Assembly: GCA_934167485.1 (NCBI GenBank)
Contig: CAKPKL010000001.1
Location: 1-64,000, forward strand
From: an uncultured Bacilli bacterium
GTDB taxonomy: Bacteria > Bacillota_I > Bacilli_A > RF39 > UBA660
Length of the DNA stretch: 64,000 bases
Direction of reading: 5' to 3'
The stretch's first letter is position 1; each line of letters starts with the position of its first letter. The translations under genes and the position numbers were made by a program. Shown piece by piece: positions 34,587-43,544 of this stretch. The notes under the pieces are model-generated. The model did no database searches and was not told the origin of the DNA. It saw nothing but the letters and a program-made list of their open reading frames with translations.

Positions 34587-35702
34587 ATGAAAAGAAAAGG
34601 TTTTACTTTAATAGAATTACTTGCAGTTATAGTAATCCTAGCAATTATCGCATTAATCGCAACCCCAATAGTATTAGATATAATAGATGATAGTAAAACT
34701 TCGAGTGTAAAAAGAAGTATAGAATTATATGGTAAAGCAGTAGAAAACTCAGTAGCTAAGGAACAATTAAATGGAAGTATTGTACCAAGTGGTAAGTATA
34801 CGACTGCAGATGGTAAAACATTAACAAATGGAAACACAACAATAAAAGTAGATTATGATGGAGCTAAAACAGTATGTGATGTATATATATCAAGTGAGGG
34901 TACTGTATCACTAAAAAAGTGTAATGTAAGTGATAAAGATGTAGAATATACATATGGAAATAAAATATATGAAAATGGAGCTGTCGTATATTTTGATGTA
35001 ACAACAGGTAAAACTTGTAATAATTATACAGAAGAAAATAGTAATACAGGATATAATGGAATAAGTGGAACAGAAAATCAAAATGGATGTTTAAAATTTT
35101 ATGCATTTAATGATTTTGGAAATGATAAATTAAATCTAATATTAGATCATAATACAACAGCGACGATGGCATGGAATTCAAGTGGAAGTAATATAAATGG
35201 ACCAAGCGAAGAATTTTTAAATAAATTAAATGAAGATACAAAAGATTGGCAAGGAACAGAGATGCCAACAAATTATTCAATAAATTTAGGTGAAGGAAAA
35301 GCAAACTATACAATAGATTATAGTACATATAAAGCAAGAATAATTACAGCAAGTGAAGTAGCAAATATTGTTTCAACGGATAGAGAAAGTTTTTATTTTG
35401 ATTCAAAAGATACAACAGCAAGTGAAAAGTGTACATTTGATTCTTCTACAGGTATAGGTGATATAAGTGGATGTCAATATGGATGGTTGTATGATAGAAC
35501 ATCTAGTGAATGTACAAATTATGGTTGTCTAAATAATTCCAGTGCTGAAACATTTGGTTATTGGACATCAACTGCAACTTCTTCTAAGTCTACTAATGCT
35601 TTTCGAATATACTTCTATGGTTATATGAATAATATTAATGTTAATAGCGAATATTTTGGAATTCGTCCAGTAATAGAGGTTTTAAAATCAAATTTAGAAT
35701 AA
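34587..35702 (+). CDS. Pilin-like protein with C-terminal lectin-like domain
   Basis: 371 aa. The short leader MKRKG, then FTLIE and the hydrophobic helix, has no G tract. The middle and C-terminal domains are homologous to 32764 and 38157 (GAKTVCDVYIS, FYAFNDFG, NLILDHN, KARIITASEVA, GWLYDRT, FGYWTST and GIRPVIEVLKSNLE). The segment between YW and RPVI differs strongly from both paralogues, while the regions on either side are close. The gene is in the second unit of the glyS tandem duplication, but is far more diverged from 32764 than the flanking glyS copies are from each other. It is preceded by a GAAAGTAGG ribosome binding site. Confidence 0.83.
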   Translation: MKRKGFTLIELLAVIVILAIIALIATPIVLDIIDDSKTSSVKRSIELYGKAVENSVAKEQLNGSIVPSGKYTTADGKTLTNGNTTIKVDYDGAKTVCDVYISSEGTVSLKKCNVSDKDVEYTYGNKIYENGAVVYFDVTTGKTCNNYTEENSNTGYNGISGTENQNGCLKFYAFNDFGNDKLNLILDHNTTATMAWNSSGSNINGPSEEFLNKLNEDTKDWQGTEMPTNYSINLGEGKANYTIDYSTYKARIITASEVANIVSTDRESFYFDSKDTTASEKCTFDSSTGIGDISGCQYGWLYDRTSSECTNYGCLNNSSAETFGYWTSTATSSKSTNAFRIYFYGYMNNINVNSEYFGIRPVIEVLKSNLE

Positions 35703-35725
35703 ACTGATAAAAATATCAGTTTTTT
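35701..35725 (+). terminator. Terminator of the pilin gene at 34587
   Basis: AAACTGATA/TATCAGTTT stem with T-run, the same as at 33944. Confidence 0.8.
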
Positions 35726-35761
35726 GTTAACATTTTTTTAAAAACAGGGTATAATATAAAT

Positions 35762-35781
35762 ATATGAACAATTATTCATAT
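35762..35781 (+). promoter_or_regulatory. Probable ArsR/SmtB operator
   Basis: ATATGAA-N6-TTCATAT is a perfect inverted repeat between the promoter region (GTATAATATAA upstream) and the ribosome binding site of the regulator gene. It closely resembles the 12-2-12 operators bound by CadC/SmtB-type repressors. Confidence 0.7.
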
Positions 35782-35794
35782 GATAGGAGGATGT

Positions 35795-36088
35795 ATGATT
35801 TTATTAGATGATGACAAAATAATAGATATAGCAGAACTTTTTAAAATATTTGGAGATTCTACTAGAGTAAAAATAATAAATGTATTATTAAATGGAGAAT
35901 TATGTGTAAGTGAAATACAAAATAAATTAAATGTAAGTCAATCAGCAGTATCTCATCAACTTAGAATATTAAAAGATTCAAAATTAGTAAAATATAGAAA
36001 AGAAGGTAAAGAGATGTATTATTTTTTAGCTGATGATCATGTTGAAAAAATATTTAAGATGGGATGGGAACACATAAATGAAATATAA
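35795..36088 (+). CDS. ArsR/SmtB-family metal-responsive repressor
   Basis: 97 aa from the ATG at 35795, which follows AGGAGG at the right distance; the ATG at 35780 lies before that site. Winged-helix signature: LFKIFGDSTRVKIINVLLNGELCVSEI and the recognition helix NVSQSAVSHQLRILKDSKLVKYRKEGK. An ELCV motif carries the single Cys often used for metal sensing. The C-terminal DDHVEKIFKMGWEHINE contains His and acidic residues that could form the second metal site (alpha5). Its 3' end overlaps the P-type ATPase gene by 11 bases, so it should regulate zinc/cadmium export. Confidence 0.88.
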   Translation: MILLDDDKIIDIAELFKIFGDSTRVKIINVLLNGELCVSEIQNKLNVSQSAVSHQLRILKDSKLVKYRKEGKEMYYFLADDHVEKIFKMGWEHINEI

Positions 36089-38102
36089 ATTTAATATAAG
36101 TAATCTAGATTGTGTTAATTGTGCGAATAAAATAGAGGTTGCTTTAAATAAAGATAAAAATATTAAAAATGCATCAATTAATTTTTCTAGTTTAAAATTA
36201 ACTGTAGAAACAGATATTACAAAAGATGTGTTAAAATATGTAAATAATATTGTTAAAAAGGTAGAACCTGATACAACTATATATGATAAAGAAGTAAAAG
36301 AAGAAAATATAAAATCTAAAGTAATTGTATTAATAATTGGTACTATAATAGGAATTATAGGATTATTATTACCAAATATAATTGGTAAGTTGTTTGTAGT
36401 AATATCTTATATATTACTTTTATATAAAACATTTATTAAAGCTATAAAACTTTTAATTAAGGAAAAAACATTAAATGAAAATTTCTTAATAACAATATCT
36501 TGTTTAGGTGCATATTTTATAGATAAGCAAAGTGAAGGTTTGATGGTTATAGTATTATATGAAATAGGTAAAATTTTAGAAGGAATAGCAGTTAACAATT
36601 CTAGAAAATCTATTTCAAGTTTAATGAATATAAAACCTTTAACAGCAACTTTAAAAACGACTGACGGTAATGTAGAAGTACCACCAGAAGAAATAAAAGT
36701 AGGAGATACTATAATAGTAAAAATTGGACAGAGAATACCTCTTGATGGTGTTGTTAAAGTTGGAAGTGCTAAAGTTAATACGAGTGCTATAACAGGAGAG
36801 AGTGTATTAAGAAAAATAAAAGTAGATGATCAAGCACTTTCTGGAATGATATTGGAAGAAGGTTTATTAGAAATAAATGTTACTAAAGACTATGAAAATA
36901 GTACAGTAAATAAAATTTTAGAGCTGGTAGAAAATGCTAGTACAAATAAAGCTAAAACAGAAACGTTTGTAAATAAAGCAGCTAAAATATATACACCACT
37001 TGTATTTATGTTAGCTATATTACTAATTTTATATGGTGTTATATTTACTAATGTTCCATTTAATAATTGGTTTTATAAAGCACTTGTATTTTTAGTAATA
37101 TCTTGTCCATGTGCAATAGCTATATCAGTACCACTTAGTTATTTTGCAGGTATTGGTGTATCATCAAAAACTGGAATACTTATAAAGGGGAGTAATTATT
37201 TAGATACCTTAAAAAATTTAGATAGGATTGTTTTTGATAAAACAGGAACAATTACTACAGGTAAATTTGACAGCATAAATATAAATATAATAGATAAAAA
37301 TTATACAGAAAAAGATGTAGAAAAAATAATATATAAAGGAGAATCGTTATCAAATCATCCAATTGGTAAAAGTATAGTTAAATTATTAAATTGTTCTTAT
37401 AATAGTGATGATGTTAAAGATTTTAAAGAGATTAAAGGTAATGGTGTAGCATTTAAATTAGATAATAAAGAAATTAAAATTGGAAATTATAAACTATGTA
37501 ATACAAAAGATGTAGGGGCTATTTGTTATTTAAGTATTGATGAAAAATTAATAGCTAATATTACTATTACAGATAAAATAAAAGATAGTGCAAAAAATAC
37601 TATAGATAATTTGAAAAAAAGAGGTATTAAATGTGAAATTTTAACTGGTGATAGTAAAGAAAATTCACTTAAAATATCAAAGAAATTAGATATAGATGTT
37701 AAGTATGAACTATTACCAGAAGATAAATATAATGCTGTAAATGAATATATTAAAAACAATGAAATAGTTGCTTTTGTAGGTGATGGAATAAATGACTCAC
37801 CAACACTTGCTTTATCACATATAGGAATATCTATGGGAGGTATTGGAAGTGATGCTGCAATTGAATCATCAGATGTAGTTATTATGACTGATGAACTAAA
37901 TAAAATAATAGATGCTATAGATATATCTAGATTTACAAATAAAATAATAAAAGAAAATTTGATATTTGCTATAGGAATAAAAGTATTAGTACTTATATTA
38001 AGTGCTTTAGGTATAGCAAGTATGTGGCAAGCGGTATTTGCAGATGTAGGTGTTACATTACTTACAATATTAAATTCACTTAGGATATTAAAGCGTAAAT
38101 AG
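36078..38102 (+). CDS. P1B-type heavy-metal-exporting ATPase (Cd/Zn type)
   Basis: 674 aa. An N-terminal heavy-metal-associated domain has LDCVNCANKIE (C12, C15). The transmembrane CPC motif (SCPCAIAIS, about residue 340) marks a soft-metal site. DKTGTIT carries the phosphorylated Asp (about 385), SNHPIG is the HP motif, and GDGINDSPTLA is the hinge. The pattern with CPC and an ArsR partner points to Zn/Cd/Pb export rather than copper, by family knowledge. The C-terminal membrane pair ends with KRK. The gene is coupled to the repressor and ends at composite element 7. Confidence 0.92.
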   Translation: MKYKFNISNLDCVNCANKIEVALNKDKNIKNASINFSSLKLTVETDITKDVLKYVNNIVKKVEPDTTIYDKEVKEENIKSKVIVLIIGTIIGIIGLLLPNIIGKLFVVISYILLLYKTFIKAIKLLIKEKTLNENFLITISCLGAYFIDKQSEGLMVIVLYEIGKILEGIAVNNSRKSISSLMNIKPLTATLKTTDGNVEVPPEEIKVGDTIIVKIGQRIPLDGVVKVGSAKVNTSAITGESVLRKIKVDDQALSGMILEEGLLEINVTKDYENSTVNKILELVENASTNKAKTETFVNKAAKIYTPLVFMLAILLILYGVIFTNVPFNNWFYKALVFLVISCPCAIAISVPLSYFAGIGVSSKTGILIKGSNYLDTLKNLDRIVFDKTGTITTGKFDSININIIDKNYTEKDVEKIIYKGESLSNHPIGKSIVKLLNCSYNSDDVKDFKEIKGNGVAFKLDNKEIKIGNYKLCNTKDVGAICYLSIDEKLIANITITDKIKDSAKNTIDNLKKRGIKCEILTGDSKENSLKISKKLDIDVKYELLPEDKYNAVNEYIKNNEIVAFVGDGINDSPTLALSHIGISMGGIGSDAAIESSDVVIMTDELNKIIDAIDISRFTNKIIKENLIFAIGIKVLVLILSALGIASMWQAVFADVGVTLLTILNSLRILKRK

Positions 38103-38134
38103 GGATTGAAATTTCAATCCTTTTTTAGTATAAT
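38103..38134 (+). promoter_or_regulatory. Composite terminator-promoter element 7
   Basis: GGATTGAAATTTCAATCC perfect palindrome (38103-38120) with T-run. TTGAAA (38106-38111) is 17 bp from TATAAT (38129-38134). Confidence 0.82.
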
Positions 38135-38156
38135 TTATTTAGAATAGGAGGAGAAC

Positions 38157-39263
38157 ATGAAGAAAGGTTTTACTTTAATAGAATTATTAGCAGTTATAGT
38201 AATACTGGCTATAATCGCACTAATCGCAACACCAATAGTACTAGATATAATAGAAGATAGTAAAAATTCTAGTATAAAAAGAAGTATAGAATTATATGCA
38301 GATGCAGTAGAAAACTCAGTAGCAAAAGCACAATTAAATGGAAGTGTTGTACCAAGTGGAAAGTATACGACAACAGATGGAAAAACATTAACTCAGGGAA
38401 ATACAACAATAAAAGTAGATTATGATGGAGCTAAAACAGTATGTGATGTATATATATCAAGTGAGGGTACTGTATCACTAAAAAAGTGTAATGTAAGTGA
38501 TAAAGATGTAGAGTATACATATGGAAATAAAATATATGAAAATGGAGAAGTAGTATACTTTGATGTAACAACAGGTAAGACTTGTGATAATTATACAGAA
38601 ACACAAAGTAATACAGGTGTAAATAGTGGATGTATGAAATTCTATGCATTCAATGATGATGGAGGAGATACATTAAATCTTTTATTAGATCATAATACAA
38701 CAGCAACTATAGCATGGAATTCAAGTGGGAGTAATGTAAATGGACCGAGTGGAGAATTTTTAAATAAATTAAATGAAGATACAAAAGATTGGATTGGTAC
38801 AGAAGTTCCAACAAATTATATAATGGATCAAACAGGACAAGTAAGTGGAGCAAAATATACAGTAGATTATAGTAGTTATAAAGCAAGATTAATAACAGCC
38901 CAAGAAGTTGCCCAAATAACAGGAAATACAACATGGGATGAAAGAACTGCTAGTAGTTCTTATTATTTTGATAGTAAAACAACAACCGAAAGTGATACAT
39001 GTACAGAAGGAAACACAATAGGATGCAAGTATGGATGGTTATATGATAGAACAAACACAAGTTGTACAACATATGGATGTTCAAATAATTCAGATGTAGA
39101 AACATATGGATATTGGAGTGCGTCTTCGTCTTCTATTGTTGATGATGCTTACCGTGCGTGGTATGTGGCCTATGATGGTAGCGTGTACGACAGCAACGTT
39201 GACTTTTCGGACCTTTATGGCGTTCGCCCAGTTATAACTGTCTTAAAATCTAAACTTTCTTAA
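38157..39263 (+). CDS. Pilin-like protein with candidate hypervariable lectin-like C-terminus
   Basis: 368 aa. MKKG then FTLIE and a hydrophobic helix; AGGAGG ribosome binding site. Middle domain GAKTVCDVYIS to KTCDNYTE as in 32764 and 34587; then FYAFNDDG, NLLLDHN, KARLITAQEVA, GWLYDRT and GYWSAS. The final domain runs YWSASSSSIVDDAYRAWYV and on to GVRPVITVLKSKLS. From about 39111 the base composition changes sharply: 58 of 120 bases between 39121 and 39240 are G or C, and the codons become NNC-rich (TAC, GAC, AGC, AAC, GAC, GGC, CGC). The surrounding gene uses T- or A-ending codons. This resembles the variable region of a diversity-generating retroelement target (inference). Confidence 0.83.
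   Translation: MKKGFTLIELLAVIVILAIIALIATPIVLDIIEDSKNSSIKRSIELYADAVENSVAKAQLNGSVVPSGKYTTTDGKTLTQGNTTIKVDYDGAKTVCDVYISSEGTVSLKKCNVSDKDVEYTYGNKIYENGEVVYFDVTTGKTCDNYTETQSNTGVNSGCMKFYAFNDDGGDTLNLLLDHNTTATIAWNSSGSNVNGPSGEFLNKLNEDTKDWIGTEVPTNYIMDQTGQVSGAKYTVDYSSYKARLITAQEVAQITGNTTWDERTASSSYYFDSKTTTESDTCTEGNTIGCKYGWLYDRTNTSCTTYGCSNNSDVETYGYWSASSSSIVDDAYRAWYVAYDGSVYDSNVDFSDLYGVRPVITVLKSKLS
39111..39262 (+). other. Candidate DGR-type variable region at the 3' end of a pilin-like gene
   Basis: This segment encodes the last 50 residues of the lectin-like domain. It is about twice as G+C-rich as its surroundings and contains a run of codons of the form TAC GAC AGC AAC GTT GAC, as expected when AAC codons of an adenine-rich template are mutagenised at the A positions. 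It ends in GGCGTTCGCCCAGTTATA, which could serve as the invariant 3' homology. No template repeat or reverse transcriptase is present in the window. Confidence 0.5.
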
Positions 39264-39287
39264 TTACTTTTTAAACAAATAATTTAT

Positions 39288-39310
39288 AAAGCACTTAAAA
39301 ATGCTTTTTT
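39288..39310 (+). terminator. Terminator of the pilin gene at 38157
   Basis: AAAGCA/TGCTTT stem with a T-run. Confidence 0.65.
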
Positions 39311-39355
39311 CTTTTATTAAAATAGTGTATAATTAAATAGAAAAGTAGGTGTCGT

Positions 39356-40324
39356 ATGAATAAATTCAAACAAATATATAAACAAATAAAAAAATATAAT
39401 AAAATAATAATTGCAAGACATATAGGAGCAGATCCTGATGCTTTAGGTAGTACATTAGGACTTAAAGATGCTATATTAAATACATTCCCAAATAAAGAGG
39501 TGTATGCTGTAGGTACTCCAGCAGCAAGGCATAAATATATAGGATCTCTTGATAAATTTACAGATGATATGTATGAGAATTCTTTATTAATAGTTTTAGA
39601 TACTCCTATATTAAAGAGAATAGATGGGGTAGATGTATCAAAATTTGAATATGTTATAAAGATAGATCATCATCCTTTTTTAGAAGAATTTGCTGATATA
39701 GAATTTGTAGATGATACATCTAGTAGTGCTTCTCAACTTGTAATAGAACTTATAAAAAATACAAAATTAAAATTAAGTAAGGAATGTGCTGAAAAGTTAT
39801 ATATAGGTATAGTAGGTGATACTAACAGATTTTTATACTATTATACAACTGCTAAAACATTTGATTTAGTATCTTATATGATAAAAGAGACTAATGTAGA
39901 ATTTACTAAGTTATATGAAAATATGTATTTAAGATCTCTTCATGATTTGAAATTTCAAAGTTATATAATTAATAATATTACACTTACTCATAATGGATTT
40001 GGATATATTAAATTAGAACAAGATGTATTGGATAAATATGGTGTTGATTGTGCAACAGCTACAAATATAGTTAATAATTTAACTTATATAGAAGATATGT
40101 ATGCTTGGGCTATATTTTGTGTAGATAAATTAAATAACAATGTAAGAGGTTCAATTAGATCTAGAGGACCTATAATAAATGAAGTTGCAGAAAGGTATAA
40201 TGGTGGTGGCCATATATATGCATCTGGTGTAAGAATAAGTGATTTTGATGTCGTTGATTCAATAATAGAAGAATTGGATCAAGTTTGTTTAAATTATAAA
40301 AATACTAATGTGGAGGAAATATGA
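39356..40324 (+). CDS. nrnA: DHH-DHHA1 oligoribonuclease / pAp phosphatase (NrnA-like)
   Basis: 322 aa. ARHIGADPDALGSTLGL gives the first metal ligands (H22, D26, D28), IVLDTP the next Asp, KIDHHP the DHH triad (103-105), and YNGGGHIYASG the DHHA1 glycine motif near residue 282. These are the marks of NrnA, which degrades short RNA oligonucleotides and 3'-phosphoadenosine 5'-phosphate in Bacillota lacking Orn. Length fits. Its stop overlaps the start of the pilin-like gene at 40321 (ATGA), so the two are translationally coupled. Confidence 0.87.
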   Translation: MNKFKQIYKQIKKYNKIIIARHIGADPDALGSTLGLKDAILNTFPNKEVYAVGTPAARHKYIGSLDKFTDDMYENSLLIVLDTPILKRIDGVDVSKFEYVIKIDHHPFLEEFADIEFVDDTSSSASQLVIELIKNTKLKLSKECAEKLYIGIVGDTNRFLYYYTTAKTFDLVSYMIKETNVEFTKLYENMYLRSLHDLKFQSYIINNITLTHNGFGYIKLEQDVLDKYGVDCATATNIVNNLTYIEDMYAWAIFCVDKLNNNVRGSIRSRGPIINEVAERYNGGGHIYASGVRISDFDVVDSIIEELDQVCLNYKNTNVEEI

Positions 40325-41280
40325 ATAAACGAGGTTTTACTTTACTAGAACTTGTTGGTGTATTAGTAATATTATCTTTATTGATGTTGTTAGTGTTTCC
40401 TAAACTAATAAATTTAATAAAATCATCTAATGATACTAAAGATGATATAACAAAAAATTTAATATATATGTCTGTTGATAATTATATAAAAGATAGGAAA
40501 GATGAATTTTTAAAAGTAGATAACATTACATATTGTGTTACAATAAAAAATTTAGTAGATAGTACTGATTTAAATGAACCTTTAGAGTTAGATGGTGAGA
40601 GTATTATTGATACTAAAAGTGTTCAAATAACATATAATAAAGGATTTAAATATGAAATTGTAGATAAAGAAAATTGTGCAGAACCAGTAATATTATGTAC
40701 AGCAAAAGATGAGGCTACTTTAGGAAATTTACCTACTGGAGAGTATAATTATGGTGATGAATATATTTGTGATGTAGGAGAGAGTGCTGATAGTAAAAAT
40801 TTAACATTTTATGTATTAGATAAAGATGAAAACACTGTATCGTTAATTTTAGGTACAAATTATGATGATACTGTTTTATCATGGTGTGATCAATCTGGAG
40901 AAAATCCAAGTAACAATAGTTGTTCTGCTGATGGACTTATAGCTAAGATAAATGAAATTAAAGAAAAATGGAATAGGGTAACAGGAGGAAATGAAGTATT
41001 AATTCCAACTGGTCATCAAATAGCGATTTCAAGTGGTGATAGTGCTTGGAAAGAAAATAATTATACCGGATCTGAATTATCTAAATGGTTATGGGGTGGA
41101 CTTAGTAATGCTAAGACACCTTATGGATATTGGACAGGTACTCCTAATACATCAAATACCAATAATGCATGGATTGTAAACCAATATGGAGAAATAGGTG
41201 AAGATAATGTAGATTATCAAGATGGTAATGGTATACGTCCAGTAATTAAAATTTTAAAATTGACTATTAAGAATAATTAA
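40321..41280 (+). CDS. Divergent pilin-like protein with lectin-like C-terminus, coupled to nrnA
   Basis: 319 aa. MNKRG then FTLLELVGVLVILSLLMLL is a prepilin signature, but its helix differs from that of the other members (VGVLVILS instead of AVIVILA). A Cys-containing middle region (YCVTIKNL, ENCAEPVILCTAKDE, EYICDVG) precedes a lectin-like domain with TFYVLDKDENTVSLILGTN, GYWTGTP, NNAWIVNQYGEIG and the terminal GIRPVIKILKL. It lacks the composite promoter element and the G tract, and is translated by coupling to nrnA. It may be the older, housekeeping member of the family. Base composition of its last 150 bp is normal, unlike 38157. Confidence 0.8.
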   Translation: MNKRGFTLLELVGVLVILSLLMLLVFPKLINLIKSSNDTKDDITKNLIYMSVDNYIKDRKDEFLKVDNITYCVTIKNLVDSTDLNEPLELDGESIIDTKSVQITYNKGFKYEIVDKENCAEPVILCTAKDEATLGNLPTGEYNYGDEYICDVGESADSKNLTFYVLDKDENTVSLILGTNYDDTVLSWCDQSGENPSNNSCSADGLIAKINEIKEKWNRVTGGNEVLIPTGHQIAISSGDSAWKENNYTGSELSKWLWGGLSNAKTPYGYWTGTPNTSNTNNAWIVNQYGEIGEDNVDYQDGNGIRPVIKILKLTIKNN

Positions 41281-41356
41281 TGAGGTTAAATACCTTGTTT
41301 TTTATTAAAGTATAGATTTAAATTTATAAATGTGTTAAAATGTTAATGGTGATAAT

Positions 41357-42532
41357 ATGAAAAAAAGTATTAGAGACTTTGATTTATATAATAAAAAAGT
41401 AATAATTAGAGTTGATTTTAATGTACCAATAAAGAATAGTGTTATACAAGATGATAATAGAATAGTTATGAGCTTAGAGACTATTAGTTATGCTATAAAA
41501 ATGGGAGCTAAGGTAATACTTATGAGTCACTTAGGTAGAGTAAAAGAAGAAAGTGATAAATTAAAGAATTCTTTAGAAATAGTAGCTAATAGATTAAGTG
41601 AATTATTAAATAGAACAGTTTTATTTTCTAAAAATACACATGGTGAAGAATTAGAAAACATGGTAAACAATTTAAATATTGGTGATGTATTACTTATGGA
41701 AAATACTAGATTTGAAGATTTGAATGGTAAATTAGAATCTGGTAATGATAAGGCATTAGGTGCGTATTGGGCTTCTTTAGGTGATATATTTATAAATGAT
41801 GCATTTGGTACTGCTCATAGGGCACATGCTTCTAATGTAGGTATAGCAAGCCATTTACCTAGTGGTATAGGATTTTTAATAGAAAAAGAATTAAATAGTT
41901 TTAAAGTACTAGATAATCCAAATAGGCCTTATACAGTTATACTTGGTGGAGCTAAAGTAAGTGATAAAATAGGTGTTATAGAAAATCTAGTAAAGAGTTC
42001 AGATAATATTCTTATAGGTGGAGGAATGGCCTATACATTTTTAAAAAGTAAAGGATATAATATAGGTGCTTCATTACTTGATAGTGATTCTATTCCTTTT
42101 TGTAAAAATATGTTAGATAAATATCGAGATAAAATTATTTTACCTAGTGATTCTATTGTATCTAAGGAATTTGATAAGGATAGTACATTAAAAAATAATG
42201 GAGAATATAGTGATGATGATATTGCTTTAGATATAGGAGATAAAACAATTAATGATTTTAAAAATATATTATCTAAGTCAAAGACTATAGTATGGAATGG
42301 ACCTCTTGGATATTCAGAGATAGAAAGATATTCAAAAGGTACTAAAGAAATATTAGAATATTTAAGTAATTTAAATGTTACAGTAATAATAGGTGGTGGA
42401 GATACTGCTGCTGCAGCTATTAATTTTGGATATAAAGATAAATTTACTCACATTTCTACGGGAGGAGGAGCATCTTTAGAACTTTTAGAGGGTAAGGAGT
42501 TACCTGGAATAAGTATTATAGATGATAAATAA
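41357..42532 (+). CDS. pgk: Phosphoglycerate kinase
   Basis: 391 aa glycolytic enzyme transferring phosphate from 1,3-bisphosphoglycerate to ADP. N-terminal substrate-binding motifs RVDFNVPIKN, SHLGR, ENTRFEDLNGK and NDAFGTAHRAHAS, hinge and nucleotide-binding motifs GGAKVSDKIGVI, GGGMAYTFLKSKG, WNGPLGYSE and IGGGDTAAAA are all intact. A GGTGATAATATG start context is present. It is followed by a membrane protein and a glycosyltransferase with overlapping or adjacent starts, so one transcript may join glycolysis and envelope-lipid genes. Confidence 0.96.
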   Translation: MKKSIRDFDLYNKKVIIRVDFNVPIKNSVIQDDNRIVMSLETISYAIKMGAKVILMSHLGRVKEESDKLKNSLEIVANRLSELLNRTVLFSKNTHGEELENMVNNLNIGDVLLMENTRFEDLNGKLESGNDKALGAYWASLGDIFINDAFGTAHRAHASNVGIASHLPSGIGFLIEKELNSFKVLDNPNRPYTVILGGAKVSDKIGVIENLVKSSDNILIGGGMAYTFLKSKGYNIGASLLDSDSIPFCKNMLDKYRDKIILPSDSIVSKEFDKDSTLKNNGEYSDDDIALDIGDKTINDFKNILSKSKTIVWNGPLGYSEIERYSKGTKEILEYLSNLNVTVIIGGGDTAAAAINFGYKDKFTHISTGGGASLELLEGKELPGISIIDDK

Positions 42533-43544
42533 TATGAAGAAAAAATTAAAAAAATATTTAAATATAATTATTTTAGTTTTAATAACAGCACTTGTTTTAT
42601 ATTTTTCATTAAAAGATAATTTTGTAGAAACTATAAATCAAATACTTACTATGAATATTTGGTATTTACTTGTAGCATTCATTCTTTTAATACTTTTTTG
42701 GATTTTTAGAAGTTATCCTATGTACTGTTTCAGTAAAAAAATAAATAAAGATTTTAAATATATGCAGTCATTACAATTAGTACTTAGAACACAGTTTTTT
42801 AATGCAGTAACACCTTTCGCAACAGGTGGACAACCTTATCAAATATATTATTTAAAACAATGTGGATTAGATTATGCTAGTTCTACAAGTGTAGTATTAG
42901 AAAACTTTATTGTATATCAAATAGCTTTAGTATTACTTGGACTTATCGCACTTTTTTGTAATAAAGCATTTCATATATTTAGCAAAATGTATTTACTTCA
43001 AAAATTTATAGCTTTGGGATTTATAATAAATACTTTAGTAATAGTATTAATGTTTGTATTAGCTTTTTCAAAAAAATTAAATAAAAAATTAATAAAGTTT
43101 GCTATAAGTATTTTAACTAAATTACATATAGTAAAAAATAGAGAAGAAAAGTTAAGTAAATGGGATACAAATATTAATAAATTTCATGAAAGTGCAAAAG
43201 TATTATTAAAAAATAAAAAAGATTTTATTTTAAATATTTTATATAACTTTATAGCTCTTTGTTCTTTATATTTAATTCCTCTTTTTATAGCATTCTCAAT
43301 GGATGAGTTTGATATATTTAGTGGAGGAGTTGCAATTGTTACAAGTGCATATATTATGATTATAGGTTCATTTGTACCAATACCAGGAGCAACTGGTGGG
43401 CTTGAATATGGATTTGTTCAATTTTATGGTAATTTTATTACAGGTAGTAAACTTTCAGCTATGATGCTTGTATGGAGGTTTATAACATATTATTTTGGAA
43501 TGATAGTAGGAGCTATCGCTCTTAATATTAAGAAGGTGGAATAA
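42522..43544 (+). CDS. Integral membrane protein of the lysylphosphatidylglycerol synthase / UPF0104 flippase family
   Basis: 340 aa (or 336 from the second Met at 42534, which is equally plausible). About eight hydrophobic helices. Family landmarks are LQLVLRTQFFNAVTPFATGGQPYQIYYL and FVPIPGATGGLEYGFVQFYG. The family includes the membrane half of MprF and proteins thought to flip or export lipid intermediates. The start overlaps pgk by 11 bases in the longer form, and the stop overlaps the next gene by one base (TAATG). With the glycosyltransferase it probably acts on glycolipids or lipid-linked polymers. Confidence 0.85.
   Translation: MINNMKKKLKKYLNIIILVLITALVLYFSLKDNFVETINQILTMNIWYLLVAFILLILFWIFRSYPMYCFSKKINKDFKYMQSLQLVLRTQFFNAVTPFATGGQPYQIYYLKQCGLDYASSTSVVLENFIVYQIALVLLGLIALFCNKAFHIFSKMYLLQKFIALGFIINTLVIVLMFVLAFSKKLNKKLIKFAISILTKLHIVKNREEKLSKWDTNINKFHESAKVLLKNKKDFILNILYNFIALCSLYLIPLFIAFSMDEFDIFSGGVAIVTSAYIMIIGSFVPIPGATGGLEYGFVQFYGNFITGSKLSAMMLVWRFITYYFGMIVGAIALNIKKVE

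Noticed and set aside
32764..35702. A DGR template repeat located beside the lectin-like pilins
   Set aside because: I compared the ends of 32764, 34587 and 40321 with the candidate variable region at 39111; they are homologous proteins but not near-identical DNA differing at adenines, and no reverse transcriptase gene is in the window.
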